Source: Coriolopsis trogii
Taxonomy: Eukaryota; Basidiomycota; Agaricomycetes; Polyporales; Polyporaceae
Length of the DNA stretch: 64,000 bases
Reading direction: 5' to 3'
Assembly: GCA_020543525.1 (NCBI GenBank)
Contig: JAHYIO010000001.1
Location: 310,001-374,000, forward strand
Position numbers and translations under genes: made by a program. The notes below the pieces were generated by a model. The model ran no database searches. It was not told the origin of the DNA and was given only the letters and a program-made list of their open reading frames with translations. Of this stretch, positions 13,490 through 24,400 are shown one piece after another. The first letter of the stretch is position 1. The number at the start of each line of letters is the position of its first letter.

Positions 13490-16219
13490 TTAGTACCAGT
13501 GTGTGCGCGAAGACAGGAATGTAGCGCACGTGAGGTCTTTATACAACCCGTGCATCATGCGATGATACCAACGAGGCTTGCGGGCCTTGAGTTCCGATAG
13601 TTCGGCAATGTTCGCCCGATAGTTGACAATATGCGTGTTACCTTCAAAGCGAGACGACGTGTATACCACATTTTTGTAGTCCGTGAGGGATGCCTGAAGC
13701 TGCATCAGCGGTTAGCGGCCATCATTGTAGCGACAACATATCACTTACTGCAGTTGCTGCCAAAGCCAGCATCGGCGCCGGAATCTCCTTCTCATCCGGT
13801 TCTTCAGGGAGAGACGACGAGAATCGGTCTGCAATGCTATTGCCAAGGCTGTGCGGTCCAGTGAAATACGCGGGGCGAAGGATTGCTGCAAAAAGGGGGC
13901 TGCCATAGGGTTGAGTGTCGTCACATGTCCGCTTCTGTTAAATAAAGATGAAGCTGATCAGTAAGAGCACTGTTTGATGAAGAACAAGGGATTGGTACTT
14001 CGGTGTTGACAGGATAGATGAAGCGTCTCTTGTCCAACAGCCAGTCAACGGTCCCTGCGTCACCAGGTTGGATATTGAATGCAGTCGGAGGCTGGCTATC
14101 GGTGATCTTCTTGACCGCGCCACGAGTGTTTGAGATGCGTTGCTGAATCTACAAGACATGTGAAGGATTCTGAGTGATATGATAGTATCAGGAACTCACA
14201 TAGCTAGCAAGCTTTGGCCAGTAGCGGTCGTCAGACTTGAGGCGCTTATGGAGCACTTTGTCGTCGAGGTCCTTAGCGCAGCGGATCAGTGCACGGCGTG
14301 CAAAATCCACAGCCGTCATTGGACCATCCGGAAATGCGTTGTGGATGAGGATGTCGGCGACAAGCTCCTTGGAGGCACAGTGGAGGAGGGCGGCAACGCG
14401 ACCGTGCTGCTCGGTGAGCTTCAGGTGTTGACTAGATGTAGGGGGAACGATTTCGATCCCAGAGTCTTCGCCATCGGATCCAGAGACCACAATGTCCGAG
14501 TCGTCGCTTTGAACACTCTTCGTATACTTACCCTTAGTCTGACTACCACGCGGTCGCTTCACAGGACTGGTTTTGTTGGTGCCTTCGGCCTCTTGATCGG
14601 ACGCCCATTCGACGACCTATCAAACACGACACATATCAGCTGAAGAAACAAATAGACAGGAGAAAGTGCCAAATGTGTACCTCGTTCACCTTTTCCCGCT
14701 TGCGTTTGCCGCCATGAACTTGCGGCCAATCGTTCTTGTCGGAGGCGGAACACGTCGTGCGTGCGTTGGACCCATGGCCTGACTTGCGCGACCTCTCACT
14801 TGACATTTTCGCACCGGAGGCGTTCGAGTGTGATGCTTTCGAGCTGGCTGTCTTCTCTTGATCCAACCCCTTGGTGCCAGGTTTGGTTTTCTGGGCCAAG
14901 GCCGTCACGTTCTTGGAGTTCACGGGCTTGGGTTTTGATATCTTGCCGTCAGTGCGTTGCCCCTTATCTGAGGCGACTCTCCGAGAGCCGCGGCCCTTGT
15001 CACCTGTGAGCGTGGCCTTCTTGCGCGGCTAGAATTGTAGAAGGGCGTGGTATGTATCATACATGGGTGAGACAGGGATAGCGAGGGGACTTACCGGCAC
15101 ATCCACTTCAGGTTCCGAGCCCTCATCTCTATGATCTCCATCGCTCCGCGAACGCTTGCTTCCCGAGGGAGGGGCTATGGTGTGAGAAGAGGTTTCCTGA
15201 GTACAATGTCGTCAAGGAGAACGTAGGTGTAACGCACCAGAGTCGGACTTCTGCCCGCTTCCACGCCGTGGCGTACGCGACTGCTTCGTGAGTCGCTTCA
15301 GTCGAGATGGGTCCACAGACCCATCGAGCTCGTCGTTTTCCTGGTCAGCCCACTCGACAGCCTAGCATCACGAGAGGGAAGGATGTGGTGAGTGGAAGTA
15401 GAGCGTGGGATCAGCGTCCGCTGAGAATTCAATTGTACGTGAACTGTCACACACCTCATCCTGAAGCGTCTTCTCGAGCGCGCGAGGGTTGCCTTCCAAC
15501 TCCTCCAACCCACTGTGCTCCGACCCCTCCGCTTCGTCCTCGTCCTCTTTCTCCGACTTGCTTTCTTCGGCTGAGCTATCGGATTCCGCGACTTCGTCTT
15601 GTGAGGCTGGGTTGGATGTGGCAGCCTGCAACTTGCCCTTCCGGCCGGACTGCCTTGCCTGCTTCGCGGTGAGTTCTCGAAGGTCGCTCTCGTTGTCAGA
15701 TGTATGCACGTTCATGTCAGGTGCACGACCGTCCCGGGACTTCTAACAAGATAAGTCACTTCTCATTTGTTGCTGTGTTGCACAAATACTGACCTGATAC
15801 CCTTTCATCCCTGTTAGATAGACTGTTAATAGAACGTGGTACAATAAATGGGAAATGATACATGCGTTTGATGGGGACGTCGTCATCACCTGAGGCAAGA
15901 GCGTCCAGCGAGTCCTGTTGAGGAGTTTGCTGTGAGGCGGCAGCTTTCTTTCTGCCAGGCATGAGAGCTTGCCACGCTATACGGTGTGCCAATTTCGTCA
16001 GTACGGACACTCCGGTGATATGTCAGAGACTGACCCTTATTGGCTTTTGCTTTTGCAGAACGGCCAGCTGAAAATATCAACATATATTAGTCTAGGGCAC
16101 AGACCAGCGCAATTTGCACGAGGGCACTGCGCACCAGGAAGCTTGCTGATGGCAAGTGGTTCTTCGTCCGACTCCTCCTCGGATGAGACGACGCGGCCTC
16201 GTCGCGACTGGGAACCCAT
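13490..16219 (-). CDS. DUF6532-like protein carried by the Plavaka-like element
   Basis: A multi-exon gene starting MGSQSRRGRVV at 16219. Exons rich in Ser, Glu, Lys and Arg follow (for example DNESDLRELTAKQARQSG near 15690 and a GSDGEDSGIEIV acidic patch near 14470), suggesting a disordered nuclear N-terminal region. The C-terminal half is folded: AVDFARRALIRCAKDLDD near 14300, RFIYPVNTE near 14010, SPLFAAILRPAYFTGP near 13880, and RANIAELSELKARKPRWYHRMMHGLYKD near 13560. That order resembles DUF6532, a basidiomycete domain of unknown function often seen near transposons. It is divergent from the transposase with about 490 bp between start codons and lies inside the same inverted repeats, so it is probably element-encoded. 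Exon ends and the final stop are approximate. Confidence 0.6.
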
Positions 16220-16705
16220 GGACTGAAAGGACTGGAATAGGTAGGTGTTACGTGGAATTAATAGCGCCTGTAAGGGCCGTATACGGGGAGGAATAGCGTA
16301 TGAACGAAATGTGAATGAAGAAGTATGTGGAAGTATGCGGCGTACGTGGCGAGCTCTCGAGTGCGATGATTTGTGACCCCAGACACTGCGGAGCCAGAAA
16401 GGTGTGATCGCGCACAAGTCGGACTTGCTCGCGGATCTCGTATCTGCGCCCCTCAGGCCTGTGCGCATGCGCGCGCGACCTTCGATCCGTTGACGCTTTG
16501 CTCCTCTGTTTCTCGCCTACTCTGGCTGTCTCGGCTCATACGCATCCTACGTTCCTCTTCTGCAAGATCGTTCAGCCCAGTTGTAGGAGGACCACAGCAC
16601 AACCAGGACAGCAACCTGCTTGAGATTGTCGCTCCTCTCCGGACCTCCCCACTGCCTCACTCTCAGATCTTCGCACTATCGCACTCAACCTCTTCGAAGT
16701 CCTGG
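16220..16705. promoter_or_regulatory. Shared divergent promoter region inside the Plavaka-like element
   Basis: About 490 bp separates the start codons of the two element genes, which point away from each other. No specific TATA box was identified. The open frame that continues upstream of 16706 on the plus strand has no family support. Confidence 0.4.
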
Positions 16706-19700
16706 ATGCCTGCGACCGAGGTCTGCCCTGGTTGTCACAAGGTCGTCAGCTTGTCCGCAATCCGGAATCACCTCACCCGGTCGACCGATCCTCGATGTGT
16801 CAAGGCGCGCGATCTGCTCTACGCAAATTTGCTCTCGGACTCCGAGCCCGAGTTGGGCAACGCCGCCGCTGAGTCCTCTCCGCACGCTTCTCAGTCTTCC
16901 GGACCCCGTCCATTCGACGGCGACTTCTTTGGGTCCGATTACGAACCGGCCTTCTTCGACGAATACACCGAGTACGACGGACCCCAGGAGGATGGCGAGG
17001 GAGACGGCGCAGAGGATGATCAGGAGCAAGACGAGGAGGACGATGAAGCAGAAGAGGACGCAGAGAACTACGAGCAGGAACACGACTGGGAGCCACCGCA
17101 CGCGCAAGTGCATGCCGATCACCACGACGATGTTGAATTACAAGACGAGGCAGAACACGACGGCTACGAGTCCGACGATGACGAAGCCGATCTCGAGCAC
17201 GCCGCACGCACTCGGGCTGCTCAACAGCGAGCACTGGAGCAGCTTCATGCTCGTACGTTCGTGATTCGCTTTCCCGGGCCACACGCTGGAGCTCCCATCA
17301 AGTCTGCGGTGGACGGGCCAACGGACTCCACCAACATTACCACACCTTACCACGAGAGCATGGAAACTATCAATCGTGCCAATCCTTACGCTCCGTTCGT
17401 CTCGCGCCTTGATTGGGAAGTGGCGAAGTGGGCGAAAATGCGCGGGCCCGGCTCGACGGCTGTCACCGAGCTTCTGAGCATTGAAGATGTACGTGCCTCC
17501 TTTCGCACCCTAGCATGCCCAACCGTAGAGTCGCACTCGCGATTCTCGAGCAAGCTGTCATCACCATCTCTGTTGTCTCCAGCGATATCGGAGGAGTTCC
17601 TCTCTCCCCTTCCGAGTTGGACGAGCGTGCCCGTCAATTTGTCCCTCACTGTGAAACTTTACACTGACCTTGAATTTCTGTCTCATAGCTCGCTGCGGCC
17701 CTCGGACTCTCATTTACGACATCCGCGGAGCTCAACAACATTGTTGACAACAAGCTCGTGTCAGGCCGCCCGCGGTTCATACGCAGGGAGATCATTGTCG
17801 CAGGAGAGGCCTTCGAGGTCTTCTACCGTGATGTCATTCAGTGCATCCGCGCCCTTTACGGCGATCCAGAGTTTGTTGGGGTTCTGGTGTTCACCCCCGA
17901 GAGACATTACGCCGACGACGACCACACCGTCCGCGTGTACTTCGATATGCATACAGGCAGGTGGTGGTGGGATACACAGGTGTGTCGCCGTCCTCCCATA
18001 TGCAGTGCTCAGAGAGAATCCATACTTACCTTCACTTATCAGAAAGAACTCGAGGCGCGTTGTCCCGGAGCGACTGTGATTCCCATCATCATCTCCTCGG
18101 ACAAGACGCAGCTCACCGTTTTCGGCAGTCGCACGGCATATCCAGTCTACATGACGATTGGCAACCTACCCAAGCATGTGCGCCGTCGGCCGTCCCATGA
18201 AGGGCAGATCCTCCTCGCATATCTCCCATCCTCTCGCCTCGAGCACATCACAAACAAAGCCGCCCGCCGTCGGATCCTTGCAAACGTCTTCCACAAATGT
18301 ATGGGTACAATTTTGAAGCCCCTCGTCGCCGCAGGCTTTGACGGCATCGAGATAGCCAGCGGCGATGGGGTTTTACGTCGCGGGCATCCCATCGTGGCAG
18401 TCCATGTAGGCGACTATCCCGAACAACTCCTCACGACGTGCTGCAAGAACGGCACCTGTCCCAAGTGTGCAATCTCTGCCAAGGATGTTGGGTCTACGAC
18501 TGAGTCCGACCGGCCTCTCCGCAACCTCGACGAAGTACTGGACGCCCTCTCACTGGTGGACGGGCCAGCGGTCGCATTCTCCCGTGCGTGCAGAGATGCG
18601 GGCATCAAACCCGTCCGCCACCCGTATTGGGAGGATCTACCGTATGTGAACATTTTCCGGTCCATTACCCCCGATATCCTGCACCAACTCTATCAAGGGG
18701 TCATGAAGCACCTCATCTCTTGGCTGAAACAGGCCTATGGTGCAGATGAGCTCGATGCTCGATGTCGACGCTTGCCCCCTAATCATCAAATTCGCCTTTT
18801 TATGAAGGGTATCACAACGCTTCAGCGTGTGACCGGCAAGGAGCACGCTGACATGTGTCGCTTCATTCTCGGGCTTGTGATTGGTCTCCCGCTCCCGGAC
18901 GGACTTAGTCCCGCTCGTCTTCTGCGCGCGCTGCGTGCGATGCTGGACTTTCTCTATCTCGCACGGTACCCGGCGCACACTTCCGACACCCTCCGTCAAC
19001 TTCGGGCCGCCCTGGAGCGCTTTCATGCAAACAAATCCATCTTTGTTGACCTCGGCATTCGCGACCACTTCAAGCTCCCCAAACTCCACTCACTCGACCA
19101 CTACATGGATTCCATCAAGCTGTTTGGTACCACAGACAACTACGACACGCAATATAGTGAGCGCCTCCACATAGACTTCGCTAAGGATGCATATCGCGCC
19201 ACGAACCACAAAGACGAGTTCCCGCAGATGACTGTCTGGATGGAACGACGTGAGAAGATCATCCGCCACGAAGCGTTCATTCGCTGGCGCCTCAACGTCA
19301 TCACTGAGCTTGAAGCTGTACGTCGTGAACATCAGGAGCATTCTATCTCATCATCTTCGTCTTCATCCTCATCACCATCACCATCACCATCGCCAGCTCC
19401 GCCACCCACCCCCCCTTCTGTGTCTGGCATCAAGGCCTTGTCGAGAATGAAGATCGCAAAGTGGCCAAGCGCACCAAGCGTTCGCATAGACCGTGCTGCC
19501 GAAGTCTACGGTGCGCCCTACCTTCGAGACGCGCTTGCACGTTTTATTGTCTCGTATCGCGATCCGACTCTCACGCTGCAAGAGGTCGAGCATGAGGCGA
19601 ACGGTGTCTTTTTCCTCTTCGCATCTGTGCCCGCCTACCACCGAGTGAAATTCACTCTCGAGGACGCGCAGCGGCTTGGGGTTATGGAAGTCATGAGGGA

Positions 19701-20211
19701 CGTTGCTCTTGCTCGTCCTTCACAGAAGAGCAAGAACGGCCGTCTGGTTCCGGCTCGCTTCGACACCGTTCTGGTCAACGAAGGGACAGGAGGTCATGCG
19801 GGTGTTGAGGGTGAGTCACAAGTCTCTGTGTACATCCATGTTTCTAACCAGTTATCAGGCTATCGTGTGGGGCGATTGCGCATGATCTTCACTCTGCCAA
19901 AGAGAGCATGCCGCGATCTGCTTCCTGACGTGATTGCCCCGGGTCATCTAGCATATATCGAGTGGTATACTGCCTTCACACAGCCTGACCCAGTCCATGG
20001 CTTGTACAAAATCCGACGATGCCGGGATAGGGCTGGTGCGCTCTTGGCCAGTGTTATCGAGGCGAAGAATATCCGCCGCAGCTGCCATCTGTACCCGGTA
20101 AGTGGTCCTGTTATCAATAGAGATTGGACTAGTAGCACTGTACTTGATGCGTGTGAAGAGTACTGGGTGAATCCTTTTAGTGACTTGCATATGTACATGA
20201 CGTTGTTCTAG
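16706..20211 (+). CDS. Plavaka-type transposase
   Basis: The start MPATEVCPGCHKVVS at 16706 is directly followed by a zinc-finger pattern C-x2-C-x12-H-x8-C. An acidic low-complexity stretch (about 16960-17210) follows. The core begins with NPYAPFVSRLDWEVAKWAK, typical of Plavaka proteins. An intron lies at about 17489-17689, and a 63-nt intron at about 17980-18042 is in frame and looks coding if read through. The core continues with PERHYADDDHTVRVYFDMHTG, IISSDKTQLT, GDGVLRRGHP, CCKNGTCPKCAIS and RSITPDILHQLYQGVMKHLISWL. After a Ser/Pro-rich linker (about 19350-19410) there is a C-terminal domain with one more intron (about 19811-19858) and the stop at 20211. No internal stop or frameshift is evident, so the element may be autonomous. 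Confidence 0.85.
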
Positions 20212-20430
20212 CCTCATTCAAACAATTGTAACCTCCCGATTTGGTGTGCGATACTCAGCTACTTTGAGGTAATGGTCCAATATTGATATGCTACATAGAT
20301 ATTGACTAGCAGCAATAACACTACTTTGTGCTACCTCCTTATGTGAATAATTGAGTAGAATGAAGTATAGCTCAAGTTAGTCAAAGTTCAACAGAATATA
20401 TTGTGATAGTCTACTTATCTCTACTGTAGA

Positions 20431-20462
20431 TCTGATTTGCATTTAGGGATTTTCCAGATGAT
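20431..20462 (-). repeat. Right terminal inverted repeat of Plavaka-like element
   Basis: Reverse complement begins ATCATCTGGAAAATCCC and matches the left end at 27 of 32 bases. The host transposase frame resumes at its outer edge. Confidence 0.8.
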
Positions 20463-21245
20463 CCCGACCCCGACCTCCGTGGTGCCTTCAAGGGAATGGC
20501 ACGTCTCCTCAAGGAGCATGAATATTCAGGCATTGACCAGCTCCGTGTACAGTGCGACAAATTCCAATGCCCTACTCCCCCTGCTGGTGTCCTCCCTCTT
20601 GAGCATTACACACGTCATCCCTGCTGCTGTCGGCGACTTCTCTACGAACAGCCCGACTTCCGTAACGTCAAGTCTTTGCTCGAAATCAAGATGGAGGCGC
20701 TCGGCTGCCAAGTACTCTTTCTACCCAAGTTTCACTGCGAGCTCAACCCCATTGAGCAATGCTGGGGCTACGCCAAGCGACTGTACCGCTTGAAGCCCCC
20801 GTCTTCAAAGGAGGCGGACCTGGAGAGAAATCTGGTGGATTCTATTGACGCTGTTCCTCTTGAGTGCATGCGCCGGTGAGTTATACTGGTTACTCCTGTT
20901 TAGTTGTACACCTCTCACAGTATATTGCTGCAGGTTCTATACACGCGCCCTCCGGTTTGCTGATGCATACATGAAGGGACTCAATGGCAAGCAGGCTGCA
21001 TGGGCGAGCAAGAAATACCGCGGACACCGTGTAATTCCTGAGAACATTTTCACGGAACTCACAGCTGCAGGACTAGCAGACATTTGATCACACTTTCATT
21101 CAATTTGCCAGCCCCTCCTATGATGATTTTCACACATTCGTTACACTACTCTACGCCCTCTTGAAATACTTGCTCGCTTGGACCATTGTCGTACAATATT
21201 AAGACTTAATCGTATTAGACGCCATGTTATTGCGTGATGTCACGG

Positions 21246-21260
21246 TGTGACATAGTGGTC
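21246..21260 (+). repeat. Target site duplication of LINE, 3' side
   Basis: TGTGACATAGTGGTC, identical to 27629-27643. It abuts the poly(T) tract at 21261. Its last bases are the start of the right inverted repeat of the outer transposon. Confidence 0.88.
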
Positions 21261-21284
21261 TTTTTTTTTTTTTTTTTTTTTTTT
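21261..21284 (-). other. Poly(A) tail of LINE
   Basis: A run of 24 T on the plus strand, i.e. 24 A at the 3' end of the minus-strand LINE, directly next to the target duplication. Confidence 0.9.
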
Positions 21285-21452
21285 GGATCTATTGTATGAT
21301 TAGAAAACTACTACTAATACACGGTGCTTTACAGCCGTCCGATAACCAGCGAGGTTTTGGAGTGACCCCGCAAACACGTACTGCGAGTGCCTAGGACACG
21401 ATAGAGTGCATTCGGTGTCATGCTGTGGGTCGGGAAGCGCGCGCGCTCGGGC

Positions 21453-24400
21453 TTAATCCGGTAGGTCCTCAAACGAGAACGCTGTCGGGTTATCTTCGAG
21501 GAATTGCTGAATGTCGTAGAATGGGTCCAACGAAGCGAGGAGGTCCTCGATCGAGGAGTGGCGATATCTGCGAACATAGTAAGTGCAATGAAAGAGTATG
21601 TGCTCACGAGTGTGGTAGTGGATAGCCTGCGGGTATTGGCACATGCAGAAGGTTGGCTCCTGGTGTCTCTGACGGAAGCGGTCGCGGTAGTGTCCTGTGG
21701 GTGCGTGATTGGTAATGCATCGAACGAATCGCGCGACGAGTGCCGGCCGGCCGCCCAGCCGTTTGAGTGGGAACATGCCGGTATGTCGAAGGGAACGGAA
21801 TGCCGGATGGCGTAGGTAGTAGCGGCCCCAATACTTGATAGGCTGTGCTTCGGCTAGCTTCTGCCATTCGTAGAGGGCGCCGTCCGTGATCGCACTCCTG
21901 AGATATGCGTACGAGGTGGGAAACAAATACCCTCGGGGTATCTCGTCATCATCCGGATAGCTCGCCTTGAGCTTGACGTCGATGTCAATGGCCTCGTTTT
22001 CGCTGATGCCTGAGTGTGAAGGGCAGTAGTGCAGGAACAGGCGGTTGTGTGAGTCGCGCTCGAACCATTCACGTAGTATCCGGGAGGAGTTGACGTTGGC
22101 CATACGGCCATCCTCGACATTGAGTAGACTCTTTAGGGCACTCTCGCTGTCAGAGAATAGATGAATGTGGTGGAAGCGCCCCTTGAGATAGGCGAATGCG
22201 ATTGCCATAGAGAGAGCGATGAGCTCACAGTCATACGAGAAAGCCCAGCCTGTGTAAATAGACCGGCGGTGGAGGCAGCGTCCGGCGTGGTAGGCATGAA
22301 ATCCAGCGGATGACCCGAGACGAGCGTCCGGTCCGGCTGGTGCATTGAGAAATGCGCTTCCGTCAGTGAAGATGACTAGAGCATCACTGTCTGCATGTGC
22401 CATCCGTAGGCGTGGAAGGAGGTCGTTGTCGATCCAAGCGCGCATCGCCTCTTCGTCCTTCTTCTTTGGATGATCAAGGAAAAGCGTGATGCGATCCTCA
22501 AACAGATCGCGCACCCGCAGTCCCGGCTGGCACTCCTCATCCAATGGGTTGAAGTGCTCTGTTATGAGGGGTTTGCCATCTGGGAAGGCTTGTGTGAGCG
22601 GGATATCGGAGGTGGGATCGATGATGTATGGTAGAAACCGAATGAATGGGGCGGAGTGGGAGCGATTGAAGACATTGGGAAAACAGGCTCGGAGAGGGTG
22701 CGATGCAGGGAGCTTGTGAATGCGAAGGAAATAACGTTCTTGTAGTTTCTTGCAGTGCAAATGGAGAGGCATGATCCCGCTAATGCCCTGCATAGCGCCA
22801 ATTGGGGTGGTACGAAAGGCGTTGCTAGTGATCCAGCGTAACGCACGGTTCTGTGCAGCCACGAGGGGTTTCAGGAGGTGTTTGATACCCTTGGAGCGAT
22901 ACCACACCTGTACACCATAGGTGAGCAGTGGTAAGATGCATGACACATAGAGTGTGCGGCGTTGCATCGGGGTGAGACCGCAGATCGAGTTGCCCAGCAT
23001 GAGCATGGAATTCACTGTTGTAAAGGCGCGTTCAGCAAAATATGCGACGTGTGCGCGGAACGTGAGGCGGGAGTCAAGACGAAAGCCGAGATACCGCCAT
23101 ACGGGACTCGGCTGGATGACAGTCTGCTCGTCTATGCGCACAGGCAGAGCCGCCTGCGTGCGAGCTAACACCTTCGAAATAAAATGTGCAGCCTCATTCT
23201 TGTCCGCCTCGATGATAAGACCGAGACGACTCAGTTCTGTGACTGTTTGATGATAGCGCTCCTGCAAAATGCGGCAATTAGTCTCGATAGATGGGGACGT
23301 GGCAATCCACAGTCCATCATCGACATAGAATTGAAGAGCCGAATTAGACTCGATTGTCTCAATTGGGAATAGGCGGTGAATTGCCGGAGCGATGTAGATG
23401 CCGGTGAGAATGGGTGACAACGCTGAGCCTTGGCCGGCTCCCACCGGAGGTAGATCGAACCATGGTGAGGTGGCCTTCCCCCAGCGGAAGCACGATTGTC
23501 GACCTGACAGGTAGTTGCGGAAAAAACGAACCAACAGGGGGGAAAACCCGTAGCGTTCGAGTATGCAGCAGAGGAGCTCATGATTCATCGAAGGAAAGAA
23601 CTGCGCAACATCGAATGCAAGGCACGACGTGACAAGTTTGCGTTTCCACGCCATCCGGATGTGGGTGACTAGACACATGGCTGCGTCGATCGTGCTATGT
23701 GCCTTGGTTCCACCAAACTGATTAGGGTGCAGAATGGCATGGACCTGGCACTCATAATGAAGGCGTTCGCTTAAGATTTTCTCAAAGAGCTTCGCGAGGG
23801 TACTCAAGAGGACGATCGGGCGGTAGGACTTGACCTTCGAGTAGTCGTCCTTGTAGGGCTTGGGAATAACAACTGACACTGCTCGCTTGAATTGGGCAGG
23901 CCAGACTCCGTATGTGAGGATAGCGTTGTAGATGCGAGTAAGGGTATTAAGAAAATGCGCGTCTCCGACGAGGAGCTTGAGGTGCCGCCAATGGAGATGA
24001 TCCCAACCGGGGGTAGAGGAAGTCGAGACGTGGTGCAGGGCATCACGGACCTCTGCACGTGAGATCGCAGGACACTCACGCTCCGGGAGAGGTTCGATGT
24101 CATCCACCACAGAGAAGTCAACTGGTCGTGCTGCCGCGGCATGAAAGGTTTCATCCAGCGCATGCCACAAGTCGGGCAAGGTGCGAAGAGGTTGTCCGTT
24201 ATGGACGAGGGAGCGATACATAGGCATAGTGCGGGGGCCCGTCCAGGCCATCAGATCCCAGACTCGCCGCTGCTCGTTGGCAACGAACTGAATGCGCTCA
24301 TCCATGTGTTCGCGCCTACGTCTGCGGATGGTGGACTTGAGGCGACGGAATGCGAGGTGAACGGCAGTCTGGGCAGCTGCCACTAGGTGTGGGGCAGCTT

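Larger units (their letters stand above)
12948..20462. mobile_element. Plavaka-like DNA transposon inserted in the outer transposase gene
   Basis: The element is bounded by 32-bp inverted repeats (12948-12979 and 20431-20462) that match at 27 of 32 positions and begin ATCATC(A/T)GGAAAATCCC. It sits inside the coding sequence of another transposase, which fixes the borders independently. It carries two divergent genes: a DUF6532-like protein (minus) and a Plavaka-type transposase (plus). The target duplication is unclear: flanks are GACC on the left and CCCG on the right. Frame continuity of the host gene implies a 1-bp overlap, or 1 plus a multiple of 3 if the border is placed differently; for example GATGACC/GATGATC could be a mismatched 7-bp duplication. 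Confidence 0.82.
11149..21087 (+). pseudogene. DDE transposase of outer element, split by a 7.5-kb insertion
   Basis: Exon 1 (11149-11307) starts MSSGRKRGLSQSF. A 52-nt intron follows, then a long exon from 11360 that stays open to the insertion point at 12947. It has an HTH-like region and two catalytic aspartates, in HDESIFYAND (about 12430) and VVDNAPTH (about 12730). The remaining third resumes at 20463 in the matching frame and carries the catalytic glutamate in CELNPIEQCWGYAK (about 20745). A 58-nt intron (20876-20933) leads to the last exon, ending at 21087. The junction words agree: ALYFPDD on the left and FPDDPDPDLRG on the right. The gene as it stands reads into the insertion and stops at 12967, so it lacks the third catalytic residue and should be inactive. 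The family looks like DDE_3/IS630-Tc1. Confidence 0.85.

Noticed and set aside
16373..16705. In-frame N-terminal extension of the Plavaka transposase
   Set aside because: The zinc finger starts immediately after the ATG at 16706 and the extension is unlike transposase sequence; it is taken as promoter and leader.
17980..18042. Extra 21 residues within the transposase
   Set aside because: Flanked by GT and CAG, length 63 nt, and the insertion interrupts a conserved block; treated as an in-frame intron.
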